Shown in pieces: positions 53,385 to 63,460 of a stretch of 64,000 bases of DNA. The notes beneath the pieces were generated by a model that ran no database searches, had not been told where the DNA came from, and worked only from the letters and a program-made list of their open reading frames with translations. The number at the start of each line of letters is the position of its first letter. The first letter of the stretch is position 1. Both the position numbers and the translations under genes were made by a program. The stretch is from positions 53,784 to 117,783 of the forward strand of contig JBDVOJ010000105.1 of NCBI GenBank assembly GCA_039969155.1, read 5' to 3'. The stretch comes from GCA-002733465 sp039969155 (GTDB taxonomy: Bacteria; Pseudomonadota; Gammaproteobacteria; Enterobacterales; Kangiellaceae).

Positions 53385-54737
53385 CTACACCATCGCCTTT
53401 AGAGCATCTGCTAGCTTTAGCATTTGCTCTGGGGTGTTATAAATCGATGGGGTTACTCGCACACAATCACCCAGTGCTGGACCGGTTCGCCTAACGGTTA
53501 GAATGCCGTGCTTTTCAGCCAATTCTTTAGCTATCGCATTGTTCGCTTCAGTGCTGGTTTTATTGTTTAATCTAAATGACGTTAGTGCCGCGACCATTTG
53601 TTTATCATCGGGTGTCATCACTTGAATTTCTGGAACATCACGCACTTGAGCAATCCATAAATCTCGCAGGTATTTAAGTCTAAGTTGCTTAGCTTTGGTG
53701 GTGATTTTGTTATGGAATCGAATCGCGCTCGGAATGGTTAAATAAGCCGCAAAGTTTGCCGTGCCAGTATCGATTCTGTCGAGTATATTAGCCGCGTCTT
53801 TAGTTTGTTTCGACTGGTGGTTCTTACCCATATAAGTATCGATATCAGAGAGACGATTTTCATTAATAATCATTGCTCCGCATCCGATGGGTGCCCCTAC
53901 CCATTTATGCAGATTGACTCCGACAAAATCACATCCGAGATCTTTGATATCAAAATCAACATGGCCAACGGAATGTGCAGCATCTAAGATGATATCGATT
54001 CCTCTTTGTTTGGCTAGGCTAGCAATTTGTTTCACTGGACTTATTAACCCTGTCCAATTGTTTAGGTGAGTTAACAGCATTAGTTTTATTTCGGGATGCT
54101 GATCAAAGGTCTTTTGGTAGAGCTGTAAAACACTTTCCCAGTTAGCGGGCTCCGGAAAGTTGATCTTTATCACTTCAACCCCTCGTCGTTGTTCTAACCA
54201 ACGAAAGGCATTCTTCATTTCTGAGTAGTCCAAATCAGCATATAAAACCTTATCACCCGGTTTTAATTGATTGTAGCCACCAATTAAAGCTTGCAGTGCT
54301 TCGGTCGCCCCTCGAGTTAAAGCTATTTCCGATTGTTTCACATTTAGAAAATCCGCTACATGCTGGTGAATTCCCATAAATTCCTGCCACCACTCGGTTC
54401 TGGCAAACAGGGTATTTCGATTATTGATTGTTTCAGAGTGATTAATGTAGTCTTTGAGAACAGGCTTGGCCATAATTCCCCAGTAACCGTTTTCCAAATT
54501 AATGATATCGTCTGTGGTGTCGTAGTGGCTGGCAACTTTTCTCCAGTAGGCTTCATCTGTTGCGACTCCATCAAGTGGTGGCGTCGGTGGCAAGTCGAGT
54601 ATTTGGTTTAATGAAGAATCAAAAGGCCGGGCGATAGCTTTAGTACTTGAATTAGTGCTTGCAAAAGCGGCACTTCCTACAGCGCTGAGAGCAAGTCCCG
54701 CTGACTTAATAAATGTACGTCTGCTGCTATTACTCAA
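53385..54737 (-). CDS. Tat-exported class V aminotransferase (cysteine desulfurase/epimerase fold)
   Basis: 450 residues. The N-terminus has a twin-arginine signal (SSRRTFIKSAGLALSAVG), so the folded, PLP-loaded enzyme is exported. The class V aminotransferase fold has the PLP Lys in VNLHKWVGAPIG, the Asp in ILDAAHSVGHVD and the phosphate-binding TRGATEALQALI. It resembles isopenicillin N epimerase-like proteins. Substrate unknown; a periplasmic PLP enzyme is uncommon. Its gene is single. Confidence 0.85.
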   Translation of the reverse strand: MSNSSRRTFIKSAGLALSAVGSAAFASTNSSTKAIARPFDSSLNQILDLPPTPPLDGVATDEAYWRKVASHYDTTDDIINLENGYWGIMAKPVLKDYINHSETINNRNTLFARTEWWQEFMGIHQHVADFLNVKQSEIALTRGATEALQALIGGYNQLKPGDKVLYADLDYSEMKNAFRWLEQRRGVEVIKINFPEPANWESVLQLYQKTFDQHPEIKLMLLTHLNNWTGLISPVKQIASLAKQRGIDIILDAAHSVGHVDFDIKDLGCDFVGVNLHKWVGAPIGCGAMIINENRLSDIDTYMGKNHQSKQTKDAANILDRIDTGTANFAAYLTIPSAIRFHNKITTKAKQLRLKYLRDLWIAQVRDVPEIQVMTPDDKQMVAALTSFRLNNKTSTEANNAIAKELAEKHGILTVRRTGPALGDCVRVTPSIYNTPEQMLKLADALKAMV

Positions 54738-54866
54738 TTTAAAATCCTCTTGTTTAGAGATTACTTAATTTGTGTCGCTATTATCTCATCTTGATTTCGT
54801 TAGTGATTCTACTCTTAAACGCATGATTAAATCATATTCCGTAGCCAGAGATTTTTCTTCGATTGT

Positions 54867-57800
54867 CTAGTCTTTTTTATCCTTATCCTTATCCTTATCT
54901 TTATCTTTATCTTTATCTTTATCTTTGTCTTTTTCTGTATTCTGGCCTTTATCTTCAAATTGTTTCTTATAGGTGATATTCGCGCTAACTTCTTCGCCGC
55001 TAATCGCTTCAAAAGAGATGCTTGGAGACAATCTGTATTCGATAATCCAACCACTGTTTAGCTGGTTGCTTGAATCAATGTTGGTGCCAAATCCAACTGA
55101 CAAACGGTCATTGATTTGAGTACCTATATCAACACGTGTGCTATCTGCTTTAGTCTTGGTTGTTATATTAATATTTTTAATACCAAGCGCATCAGCAATT
55201 TTACCAGCTAATCGATTAGCCTCAGAAACGCCTAAACTAATCGCCGCATTGGCTAATGCATTACCTTCTTGTTGCGAAAGCGATTTTAGTGAACGCCCTG
55301 TAAGCAGTAGAGCGACCACTTCCTCATCGGGCATTGTTGGTTCGGAAAATAATCTTAAGCTTGGATTGGCTAATGAACCATCTGCTATAACCCCAACTTT
55401 AATCTCTTCGATCTTTCTCGATGCCTTAAATTGTATTCCAGGATTATCTGGCGTTCCAAGAAATAGCAGCTGACCTTGTTCAATGGTCAACACTTGTTTG
55501 TAGGCTTCAAACTCACCATTTTCTAATACCAGCTGACCATTAATAGCCAAGGGTTTTCCGGTTTGAGCGCTAGTCGATAGTTTTCCAACCAAATCACTTT
55601 TAAGCCCAAAGCCTTTAAATGAAACATTTTCTTGTGCGTTAACTTTTATCGCAATATTGAATGTGAAAGGCTCTTGCTGAGATGTATTTCTGTTCACAAT
55701 CACTTCATCATCTGACACTCTAATCGTCTTGCTAGGAAGTTGTGAAAGAGTGACTTTGGCCTCATTAATATCGACATTACCTTCTACTTGTAAATGGCTT
55801 TTCTTGAAGCTGGCTTTCAGTTGCGGTGAGAGAACTAATTTATACTCTTTGCTATCGATTAGCGTTAATTGATCGCCGTTAATTTCGAAGTGGCTATCAA
55901 ACTCCGGTAGCAAAGCGACTTCGCCTTTTAAGTTAACTTCACCTTGGTTATTTCGAAGAACGCCATTTAACTTTGTTGTTGATTCGTCACTTACGAGTGA
56001 TATAAGGCTATCTTTAATATCGAGTCCGAGCTCTTCCATGACTAATTGCTCGACCCGTATTTCTCCTTGCCCATCTAGCTTAGGGTTGGTTAGATTGCCG
56101 GATAGTTTAACTTGGTGGGTCCAACTCCCGGAAAGCTGGTCAATTCGAGATTGCCACTGCTTTAACCATTCGAGGTCAGTAATTCTGATGTCGAGATTGG
56201 ATTCAATCTTTGAGTTCCGAGTGAAAGGTAAATCGACTTTGGCAGAACCGGTTATGAAGTCTTGGTGTTCAAGTTTAAGCTCGAGATTACTTTCAATCCG
56301 CTGGTTATTCAGTGTGCCCGTCACACCAACACTGACAAAATCGAGCGTCTTTTTCGAAATGTTTATGGTTTCTGTTTGGCTCTCATCAATAATGTTTGAC
56401 GCAGGTAGTGTCCAACGAGCAGATTCTTGAAAAAACGAATACTCCAGTTGATTGCTATTCTTTAAATTGAACGTTGCACTGCCTGGGGCGGCGGACAGTT
56501 GCGACAGCCATTGTGGCGTTTCTAAGCTCGCGTTTAGTTCGTTCCAATTAGCGACAATACTGGTTCCAAGCGGATTACTATTTACTATGTTGACGTTTTT
56601 TAGACTGACATTGTATTGTTCTCTAACAAAATTTAGCTGAGGTGAGCTCAAATCAATCATTAATTTGTCTAGGGTTGACAAGGTTCCACTAGCTTGTAGC
56701 GAACCATCGAGTTCACCCGATAGCCCATTGAGGATTTCTACATAGGGAAGTCTGGTAACAGCTCTGAGTTTAAAATTTTCGAGTTGCAAGTATGCCAACC
56801 AATTGCCTTGCTTAACGGTTGCATTGGCACAGGCGGTGCCAAAGTTCTTAATGCAAAGTGACTCAATTGATTGTTGCGCACTCGATAAGTAAATATTTTT
56901 TGCGGTGAACTCTAATGGTTGTGATGAAGCTGCGCTAGAAGCTAAATCGAGTTGAGTGACCGCAGATAATTGGTTGAGTTGCCAGGCTAGCTCTGAATGA
57001 TTAACCTTGTCGCCTTTTGTTAGCAGTTTCGCATTGATGGCTAATTCAATGGGTTTATTTTCCGCAACGCTAAAGTTACCATTAATAGTATGCGCTTGTT
57101 GTGAACCTTGAATATTCAGTTTAATTTGATTGAGGTTGAGCTCATCTAAATCGAGTTTGCCGACACCGATTTTACCTTGCCATAACTCGTTAAGTTGAAT
57201 ATTCCAATTAATCTTTTCCGCTATAGCTTGAGCGGACGAAAATCCAGAGATATTTCCATGCGAGTTTAGAAATAACTTGTCTTGTTGTTGTGTCAGAATA
57301 AACTGGCTGTTGATGTCTTTAAGTCGAAAACCCAAAATTTCAAAATTAGCAGCTTGAACGTCGGCTGAAATTCGATAGTCTTTTAGTTCGCCCGAAGTCA
57401 GCTTTCCGGCTAAATCAAACTTTGTCTTTAGATTTGCCAAATTGGCTTTTTTCGAATGAATCGACAACTCCGAGTCGTTAATCGTTGCCAGCAGCTCAAC
57501 GTCAACCGGTACAGCAGGATGAGAACTCTTCGATCGTTCGGTCTTTTGCTGATTTAGTTGAAGTTCTATTTCTTTTGAAACGTCACTTAGAGAAATCTCT
57601 AATTTGGGATTGTCGCCAGCAATGGTGTTGGCCGAGGTCTCTTTTATGGCGTCCCATTGTCGTCTTTCAATATTAGTATAAAGACGGGTCTCCATTTGAC
57701 TGGCTTGTTGCCAATTGATTAGATTGTTGGAGGTTACTTGGCCAGTTAATTGAATTTCCGATATGCCAAGCCAGTCAAATTGAGATTGATAAGTCGTGTC

Positions 57801-58745
57801 CAACTGAGGCCAATCAAGAGTGTAAACTAATTCGGCTGATTTAATTAAAGCTTGGGGGGCGATATTGTTCAGGTTCTGCTGTTGCAAATTCGACTTTGCG
57901 TCGATATGCAGTTTGTCCATCCAACTCCAATTCCCTTCGGTCGAGCTTAGTAATGGTTTTTCAGTTACAAGGCTAAACGTTGACTGGCCCAATAACTGAC
58001 CTTGAGATTGAATCTTGCTATTGACTTTTTCACCAGTTACCGCCATTTGAAACTGGTAAGGTAGATTAGAGGACGTCGAAATTTCCAACTGGCTAGTAAT
58101 GGTGTGCGAATTATTAACAAACTGCAATTCAGAGTATTTAAACTCAACCTGCGAAGGTGATTCGAAAGTCTTTTCTTTGTGTTGTTGCGATATGGAAAGA
58201 TTTGATAATGCAAAGTCTTTGAATTGTTGGTTAGAGTTAGGTTGTTCTAATAAAATCCTTTTAACGGTAATTTGTTTGACGTTTAGTTTAATCGGTATTT
58301 GGATCTGATTAACCACCTCCGGTTTAATCAGTTGGGTGATCGGTAAGGTGAAATTGACAAAAGGTGACTCTGACCCTTCAGTTGCTTTTGTTTGCTCTGC
58401 ATCGCTCAAAGCAATCGTCAATTGCTCGAGTTCCAGCTTGTCGCACTTAAATGCTTTCCAAATTAAATCTAGCCAATTGCATCGAAGGTCAATTTGATGG
58501 CTATGAAGTTGCGAGGAACTAGACTGCCAAATAATCGTCTCGAATTTGACCGTGTCACTCAAGCTGCCGCTAGCATTTGAATAGGTAAGCTCTGCGGGAA
58601 GGTAGGCTTTACTCTTTTCGAGACTCCACTTAAGACCAGATTCTGTAAAATATATCCAACTGACTAACAGGCTTATTAAACACAAGATTCCAAGTAGTGG
58701 CAATAACAACCACTTAGTCAGCTTTGTGTTGCTGAGTTTCTTCAT
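54867..58745 (-). CDS. tamB: Translocation and assembly module inner-membrane protein TamB
   Basis: Long periplasm-spanning beta-helical (taco-like) protein that works with TamA in outer-membrane assembly and lipid transport. 1292 residues from the ATG at 58745, chosen because it overlaps the tamA stop as ATGA; the open frame continues 11 codons upstream. One N-terminal membrane anchor (about 12-34). The C-terminal DUF490 region ends SFEAISGEEVSANITYKKQF, where most TamB proteins stop. An unusual tail of about 30 residues follows, made of Asp-Lys repeats encoded by a hexanucleotide repeat. Confidence 0.95.
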   Translation of the reverse strand: MKKLSNTKLTKWLLLPLLGILCLISLLVSWIYFTESGLKWSLEKSKAYLPAELTYSNASGSLSDTVKFETIIWQSSSSQLHSHQIDLRCNWLDLIWKAFKCDKLELEQLTIALSDAEQTKATEGSESPFVNFTLPITQLIKPEVVNQIQIPIKLNVKQITVKRILLEQPNSNQQFKDFALSNLSISQQHKEKTFESPSQVEFKYSELQFVNNSHTITSQLEISTSSNLPYQFQMAVTGEKVNSKIQSQGQLLGQSTFSLVTEKPLLSSTEGNWSWMDKLHIDAKSNLQQQNLNNIAPQALIKSAELVYTLDWPQLDTTYQSQFDWLGISEIQLTGQVTSNNLINWQQASQMETRLYTNIERRQWDAIKETSANTIAGDNPKLEISLSDVSKEIELQLNQQKTERSKSSHPAVPVDVELLATINDSELSIHSKKANLANLKTKFDLAGKLTSGELKDYRISADVQAANFEILGFRLKDINSQFILTQQQDKLFLNSHGNISGFSSAQAIAEKINWNIQLNELWQGKIGVGKLDLDELNLNQIKLNIQGSQQAHTINGNFSVAENKPIELAINAKLLTKGDKVNHSELAWQLNQLSAVTQLDLASSAASSQPLEFTAKNIYLSSAQQSIESLCIKNFGTACANATVKQGNWLAYLQLENFKLRAVTRLPYVEILNGLSGELDGSLQASGTLSTLDKLMIDLSSPQLNFVREQYNVSLKNVNIVNSNPLGTSIVANWNELNASLETPQWLSQLSAAPGSATFNLKNSNQLEYSFFQESARWTLPASNIIDESQTETINISKKTLDFVSVGVTGTLNNQRIESNLELKLEHQDFITGSAKVDLPFTRNSKIESNLDIRITDLEWLKQWQSRIDQLSGSWTHQVKLSGNLTNPKLDGQGEIRVEQLVMEELGLDIKDSLISLVSDESTTKLNGVLRNNQGEVNLKGEVALLPEFDSHFEINGDQLTLIDSKEYKLVLSPQLKASFKKSHLQVEGNVDINEAKVTLSQLPSKTIRVSDDEVIVNRNTSQQEPFTFNIAIKVNAQENVSFKGFGLKSDLVGKLSTSAQTGKPLAINGQLVLENGEFEAYKQVLTIEQGQLLFLGTPDNPGIQFKASRKIEEIKVGVIADGSLANPSLRLFSEPTMPDEEVVALLLTGRSLKSLSQQEGNALANAAISLGVSEANRLAGKIADALGIKNINITTKTKADSTRVDIGTQINDRLSVGFGTNIDSSNQLNSGWIIEYRLSPSISFEAISGEEVSANITYKKQFEDKGQNTEKDKDKDKDKDKDKDKDKDKKD
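54877..54934. repeat. Hexanucleotide repeat encoding a (Asp-Lys)n tail
   Basis: About nine units of CCTTAT/CTTTAT on the plus strand, read as GAT AAA or GAT AAG on the tamB strand. The unit is a multiple of three, so slippage would change the tail length without shifting the frame. Confidence 0.9.
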
Positions 58746-60496
58746 AGGTCGGGGCCTATGGTGACATGCCAACGCCATTCATTGGGATGATCTAACGAGC
58801 GTGCATAGTCGATGCGAAACGAGCCAAAAGGCGTTATCCAGCGCAGCCCAGTGCCAGCAGAAGATTTTAATTCCGGTTTTTTCCAATCATTAAATGCGTT
58901 GCCATGATCGTAAAAAATTGCCCACCGAAAGTTATCGGTGAATCGCCAGTCGAGCTCTGCTGTGGTGGTTAACAGGTGTTTGCCGCCGATCAGTTTGCTG
59001 TCAGCATCAGTCGGTCCTAAGCTTTGAAAGTCATAGCCTCTGACTGATATATCGCCGCCAGCAAAGAAACGATAACTGGTAGGCATCAAACGCACAAAGT
59101 CTTGGTCGTCCATGCTGGTATAACCGATTTGAGTTCGTAACATAAAGCGCCAGTCTTCAGTGATAGACCAAATTTTCTTTAGCTTTTGTTCTGTCTGAAT
59201 AAAGTTAAAACCCGGGCTGCTAAAAGACTGATGACCGAATCGATAGATTTGTTGCCATCGCCATCCATTGTCCGCTTGGAATGGGTTTGTCACGCTGTAG
59301 TAATCCAATTGTGCCGAAGGAACGAGATAGCTGATATGGCTTTGAATATTCTCATTTTCTCTAACTTCTTCAAAAGCGGTGGTAAGCGCATATTGGCTAT
59401 TCCAGTGATCGGATAGTTTAAATAGAACAATCGATTCATAGGTGGCTAGGGTGGTTTTTGCCAAGCGATCATCTCTGATTTTATAACTGACTCGGTTCAG
59501 CCATTCGTCCGTGGCTTTGTCGAGAGGGATCCTATATTGTCCCGATACACTACTTTCCAGTTGGTTAAGCTCGAGACCTAAAGAATATTTGTGACCAATT
59601 TGATTAACTTGTCTATCTAGCCAATTGACCCCAAACTTGGAGCCAGAATCTGTGCCGTAACCGAGCGACGTTTTAAGTTCATAACGTTCCATATCAACCA
59701 GATTAAAAAGCAGCGAGACCGTCTTTTTTTCTGTATCGATGATGCGGTCAATATTCACCATTCTGAAATAGCCACTTTGGTTTAGGTTTTGTTGAGATTT
59801 AAGCAAGCTGTCTTGTTGATAGAACTGACCACTCTGAACACTTTGAAAGCCACTCAAGAATGAGGAGGATAAGTGGCTCCCCTCATATTTAATATCGGTT
59901 AATGTATAGCGCTGTCCAGAATTAAAATGCCAATTAACCTGAGCGGTTAAGGCTTTTTCATCGATGGTTAGCTCACTGAGATCGAATTTAGCATCAAGAA
60001 AGCCATACTCTTCGGCAAAGCTTTGCAGTTTAGATTTAAACTCACTGTAAACACCATGATTCATTGGCGTTGAAACGGCGAAGGGCTGCTGTTTTAGTAG
60101 TTTTTGAAACGCCGGAAGTGGCTGCAAGCTGCCGGATACTTGAATATTGGGAGTAAGCCATCGAATAGGAGGACCCGCAGCAATGTTCAACAGCCATTGA
60201 CTGTGATTTCCAGATAACTCGATTTTAGGCTGATAGTAGCCTAGAGCTCGCAAGGCGCTGACGGTTTTCCGTTTTATGTATTCGTTAGAGCGAGGGAAAC
60301 CAAGCGGTGAGAGTGGCAATTTTCCTTGCTCGATAGACAAATGTGATTCAATATTTTGCTTGATTGATGATTCAACACCAGATATCTCAATCAAAGTTGA
60401 GCGTTGTTCATCTTGTGCGCGCAATTGGAGTGGATTAATAAACCACCCAACGGCGATAAGACTAGTAGCAAATAAAATTGCTAAACGATTAGACAA
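58742..60496 (-). CDS. tamA: Outer-membrane protein TamA (BamA family)
   Basis: 584 residues, same as the E. coli protein (577). Signal peptide 1-28, then three POTRA domains (about 35-270) and a 16-strand beta-barrel with the Omp85 signature region SVRGYDFQSLGP and a FRIDYARSLD strand near the end. It pairs with TamB encoded next in the operon. Stop and start overlap by ATGA, giving coupled synthesis of both halves of the module. Confidence 0.95.
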   Translation of the reverse strand: MSNRLAILFATSLIAVGWFINPLQLRAQDEQRSTLIEISGVESSIKQNIESHLSIEQGKLPLSPLGFPRSNEYIKRKTVSALRALGYYQPKIELSGNHSQWLLNIAAGPPIRWLTPNIQVSGSLQPLPAFQKLLKQQPFAVSTPMNHGVYSEFKSKLQSFAEEYGFLDAKFDLSELTIDEKALTAQVNWHFNSGQRYTLTDIKYEGSHLSSSFLSGFQSVQSGQFYQQDSLLKSQQNLNQSGYFRMVNIDRIIDTEKKTVSLLFNLVDMERYELKTSLGYGTDSGSKFGVNWLDRQVNQIGHKYSLGLELNQLESSVSGQYRIPLDKATDEWLNRVSYKIRDDRLAKTTLATYESIVLFKLSDHWNSQYALTTAFEEVRENENIQSHISYLVPSAQLDYYSVTNPFQADNGWRWQQIYRFGHQSFSSPGFNFIQTEQKLKKIWSITEDWRFMLRTQIGYTSMDDQDFVRLMPTSYRFFAGGDISVRGYDFQSLGPTDADSKLIGGKHLLTTTAELDWRFTDNFRWAIFYDHGNAFNDWKKPELKSSAGTGLRWITPFGSFRIDYARSLDHPNEWRWHVTIGPDL

Positions 60497-60758
60497 GGCT
60501 TAATTCCGCTTGCTTGAAACAATACATTAGTTACTATTAAAACCTGAATGATAGGCATGTTATTGTCTCTGATCCATCTTTGATTGTATAGACATTAGCG
60601 ACGAGCTAAATAAATCAGGCATACACTAAGCAAGCGGCGGTTTAACCATGCGCTTATTGTATATTTTCAATGCTCAATCTAGACCGCCAATTATTGCGTT
60701 ATTCTTATCGCTAAAACTGGCTACTAAAAATCGAATGGTGACTTCGAGGAGTCAAAGT

Positions 60759-61475
60759 ATGAACAATGGTTATTCTAAGCATTGCGTGCTGATCACTGGA
60801 GCTAACCGCGGTATCGGGCTTGAGCTGACAAAGCAATAATTGAATAGTCAACGATGCGTGATAGCGAGCTGTCGAGATTTAAATGAGTCTTCGGAATTAC
60901 GAGAACTTCAACAGCACTATACCAACCAGCTAATGCTCGAAGAACTAGAACTCTCAGATAAGTTGAGCATAGAGACGTTTTGTGACCGAATCACCGCAAA
61001 AAATTACAGTATACAAGTGATGATCAATAACGCGGGTTTTCTTGATAGACAAAACCAGAGTATTTTTTCCATCGATTACGAGGTCGCTCATAACGCACTA
61101 TCCATCAACGCTTTAGCCCCACTTTATTTAGTGCATAAACTACTAGCAAGCCTAGATTCGGAAAACGCTAAAATTGTTATGATATCTTCGGATATGGGGT
61201 CGCTGTCGATTGCTCAGCCTGCTGCTTGGTATGGTTACAGAATGTCTAAAGCTGCGGTCAATATGTTGGTGCACAATTTATCAACTGAATTTAGGCAAAG
61301 CACTCACTCTGTTTTTGCCATTCACCCTGGTTGGGTACAAACTGATATGGGAGGCCAAGACGCTGCCATATCCGTGTCCGATTCTGCCGTTGGTATACTG
61401 ACTACGATTGATAAGCTTTGTAAGCAGCAGTGTGGCGGCTATTATGATTTCACCGGCAAGCCAATGGACTTTTAA
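60759..61475 (+). pseudogene. Short-chain dehydrogenase/reductase split by an in-frame stop
   Basis: The reading frame begins MNNGYSKHCVLITGANRGIG (GAGGAG ribosome site eight bases before) and has the Rossmann motif TGANRGIG. A TAA stop at 60837-60839 follows LELTKQ. The same frame then continues without further damage for 211 codons, with NNAGF, the catalytic Ser in MISSDMG, Tyr/Lys in YRMSKAA and HPGWVQTDMGG. One base change (for example TTA to TAA) explains it. Either a young pseudogene, a sequencing error or a readthrough case. It is likely a C-factor-like SDR. Confidence 0.85.
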
Positions 61476-61508
61476 TTAGAACTTTTTTTGTATAGGAAGC
61501 TTAGTGAA

Positions 61509-62693
61509 TTAATTTGCCATTAGTTTCAGAATTCTTCCTTGATAGTCAGCATGAGGGCTACCACGATCAATGAGAATTAATATATCCCCACTCGGTAGTT
61601 GCGCAATGTCTCTTAATCTACCGGTATTGGATAGTAGAATGTCGGTCTCGTCAGTTTCCAAGTTATAACCAATGAGCTGTCGTTTTGCCAAGGAGCCTAT
61701 TAAAAAATAATCATTCCATTCTTCAAAATTGCTGGCTTCAAGTTTTACAAGACTCGACGGCGCGATATTAAAGCTTTCGTCCCAATATTTGATCGGTAAA
61801 ATAGTTGTCATCGCTGCTTGTTCTTCGGTTAAATTGGAAACTGGCGATCGATCATAATTTAATCCATAGGAGAAAAGTGGCCAGCCATAATTACCACCTC
61901 TTTCAATGATATTAAGCTCATCACCTCCTAATGGACCATGCTCATTAGAGTAGAGAGTTTGTGTTTGTTGATCAAAGAATAGCCCTTGTGGATCACGATG
62001 ACCATAACTCCAAATACTCGTTGGCTGGGTATAACCGTCAAATATGGGGTTGTCAGTCGGTATACCACCAATATCGGTTAATCGATGGATCTTACCACCG
62101 TGATTGGCAATGTCTTGCGCTCCCGGTTCTGGAAATGGATTACCACCTAACCCTTGAGAAACAAAAAAGTGGTTGTCATCTTGCCATGCTATTCGAGAAC
62201 CAATCGAAAAAGCATTTGAATTGAAGATAGTCTGTAATTCAGTAACTTGGTTATTCTCAAACTTGAATCGAGCAACGCTCATTCTTGAGTTCCGGCCAAC
62301 ATAAGAAATATATACCAGAGAGTTGCTAGTAAACTGTGGATGTAAGCTGACATCCATTAATCCACCATAAGTAAGACCGGCAACGGTGACAGTAAATGTT
62401 TCTGGTATGCCTGCGAGTGCCTGAGTGGCACCATTGTTGTAATGAAATAGAGTGCCCAATCTTTCAGTAAACAAAAACTCATTTTCACTGATGACTTCTA
62501 TACCCCATGGAATAGTATGTCCGGTCGATAGCACCTCAAAATTGACTCCAAGATTTTGCTCGCTTTCGTTGGCAAGCTCAATCGGTTGACCTGAATTATC
62601 ATTACCGCCACAGGCCAAAATGAGATTGATAATAATGACAGACGGCGTCAATTTGAGAAAAAGTCTTAAGCATTGTCTTATAGAGTCTGTCAT
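61509..62693 (-). CDS. PQQ-dependent aldose sugar dehydrogenase-like lipoprotein
   Basis: 394 residues. The N-terminus is a lipoprotein signal with the lipobox NLILAC (Cys near 28), so it is membrane-tethered. The GSDH six-bladed propeller domain follows with HTIPWGIEVI, YGHRDPQGLFFD and NEHGPLGGDELNII-GGNYGWP, matching soluble aldose sugar dehydrogenase (YliI/Asd type) that oxidises sugars with PQQ. Whether the organism makes PQQ cannot be seen here. Convergent with the broken SDR gene. Confidence 0.88.
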   Translation of the reverse strand: MTDSIRQCLRLFLKLTPSVIIINLILACGGNDNSGQPIELANESEQNLGVNFEVLSTGHTIPWGIEVISENEFLFTERLGTLFHYNNGATQALAGIPETFTVTVAGLTYGGLMDVSLHPQFTSNSLVYISYVGRNSRMSVARFKFENNQVTELQTIFNSNAFSIGSRIAWQDDNHFFVSQGLGGNPFPEPGAQDIANHGGKIHRLTDIGGIPTDNPIFDGYTQPTSIWSYGHRDPQGLFFDQQTQTLYSNEHGPLGGDELNIIERGGNYGWPLFSYGLNYDRSPVSNLTEEQAAMTTILPIKYWDESFNIAPSSLVKLEASNFEEWNDYFLIGSLAKRQLIGYNLETDETDILLSNTGRLRDIAQLPSGDILILIDRGSPHADYQGRILKLMAN

Positions 62694-62875
62694 TGGTTTG
62701 TCCTATTTTTAGTTGATATTCATTCCTGTTCTGATTCGATTGTTGTTGAAATCTGGCTTAGTACTATTATGCTATTCCAATTATTTAGCTTTGCCAAATT
62801 GAATAATCGTCCGCGGTCAACAAATAGAGTCATTAATAATCTGATTGCAAAATAGAGCATTTTTGGGGATAGTCC

Positions 62876-62915
62876 TATACCCATGAAACCTGCATCTACC
62901 TGTATCATGGGTATA
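62876..62915. promoter_or_regulatory. Long dyad upstream of the DoxX-like gene
   Basis: TATACCCATGA and TCATGGGTATA are perfect 11-base inverted arms separated by 18 bases, 23 bases before the ATG at 62939. The long arms and spacing suit either a large operator or an mRNA hairpin. It also lies in the divergent region of the sugar dehydrogenase gene. Confidence 0.6.
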
Positions 62916-62938
62916 AGAGTACTATTGGAATAAAAATC

Positions 62939-63328
62939 ATGCGAATAAAGTTTGAAAAAATGAATCGACTGAAAATACTTAATTTAGTCTTACTGGTATT
63001 GTTGGCGTTTGCCGCAGGAAGTGCAAAAGTCAGCAAGACTCCCGAAGAACTAGCTTTCTTTCAGCAATTCGGGTTCTCTGAATTGGTGCTAGTGATATTT
63101 GGGGTGTTGCAAATCTTAGCGGGTGTGCTGATGATTTTTAATCAGTTTAGACTTGTTGGCTTAGTCATTTTGGCAATTACCTTTTTGCTCTCGTCGTTCA
63201 TGATATTTTTTGCTGGGCAAATCGGTTTTGGTATTTTCTCTTTGCTCCCGTTATTAATGATCCTGTTTGGTTATAAGTATCCTATCAATAAAACGTCTCC
63301 GGTTGAGCAAACCACAACAGAAGCGTAA
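62939..63328 (+). CDS. DoxX-like membrane protein
   Basis: 129 residues with four hydrophobic segments (about 12-27, 46-63, 68-85, 90-108). The overall pattern (AAGSAKVSKTPEELAFFQQFGF, then GVLQILAGVLMIF) fits the DoxX-like group of four-helix inner-membrane proteins. Function unknown. A second Met (62960) could be the start; neither has a strong ribosome site. The bidirectional terminator follows. Confidence 0.7.
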   Translation: MRIKFEKMNRLKILNLVLLVLLAFAAGSAKVSKTPEELAFFQQFGFSELVLVIFGVLQILAGVLMIFNQFRLVGLVILAITFLLSSFMIFFAGQIGFGIFSLLPLLMILFGYKYPINKTSPVEQTTTEA

Positions 63329-63367
63329 ATTATTTGTTAACTAATTCTTAAGAGTCAGTTAGTAGGC

Positions 63368-63403
63368 AAAAAAAACGAGCTATTCGAAAATAACTCGTTT
63401 TTT
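63368..63403. terminator. Bidirectional terminator between DoxX-like gene and peptidase
   Basis: ACGAGCTATT/AATAACTCGT stem with one mismatch and a CGAA loop, between A- and T-runs. It lies between convergent genes ending at 63328 and 63461. Confidence 0.85.
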
Positions 63404-63460
63404 CAGTTTGAGAGTGTTTTTCAAAAACGGACCGCTCAAGCCAGCCCGTTCATCACTAGT

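Noticed and set aside
54827..55054. Basic Ile/Lys/Arg repeat protein overlapping the tamB end
   Set aside because: It is the tamB hexanucleotide repeat read in another frame; no ribosome site or independent support.
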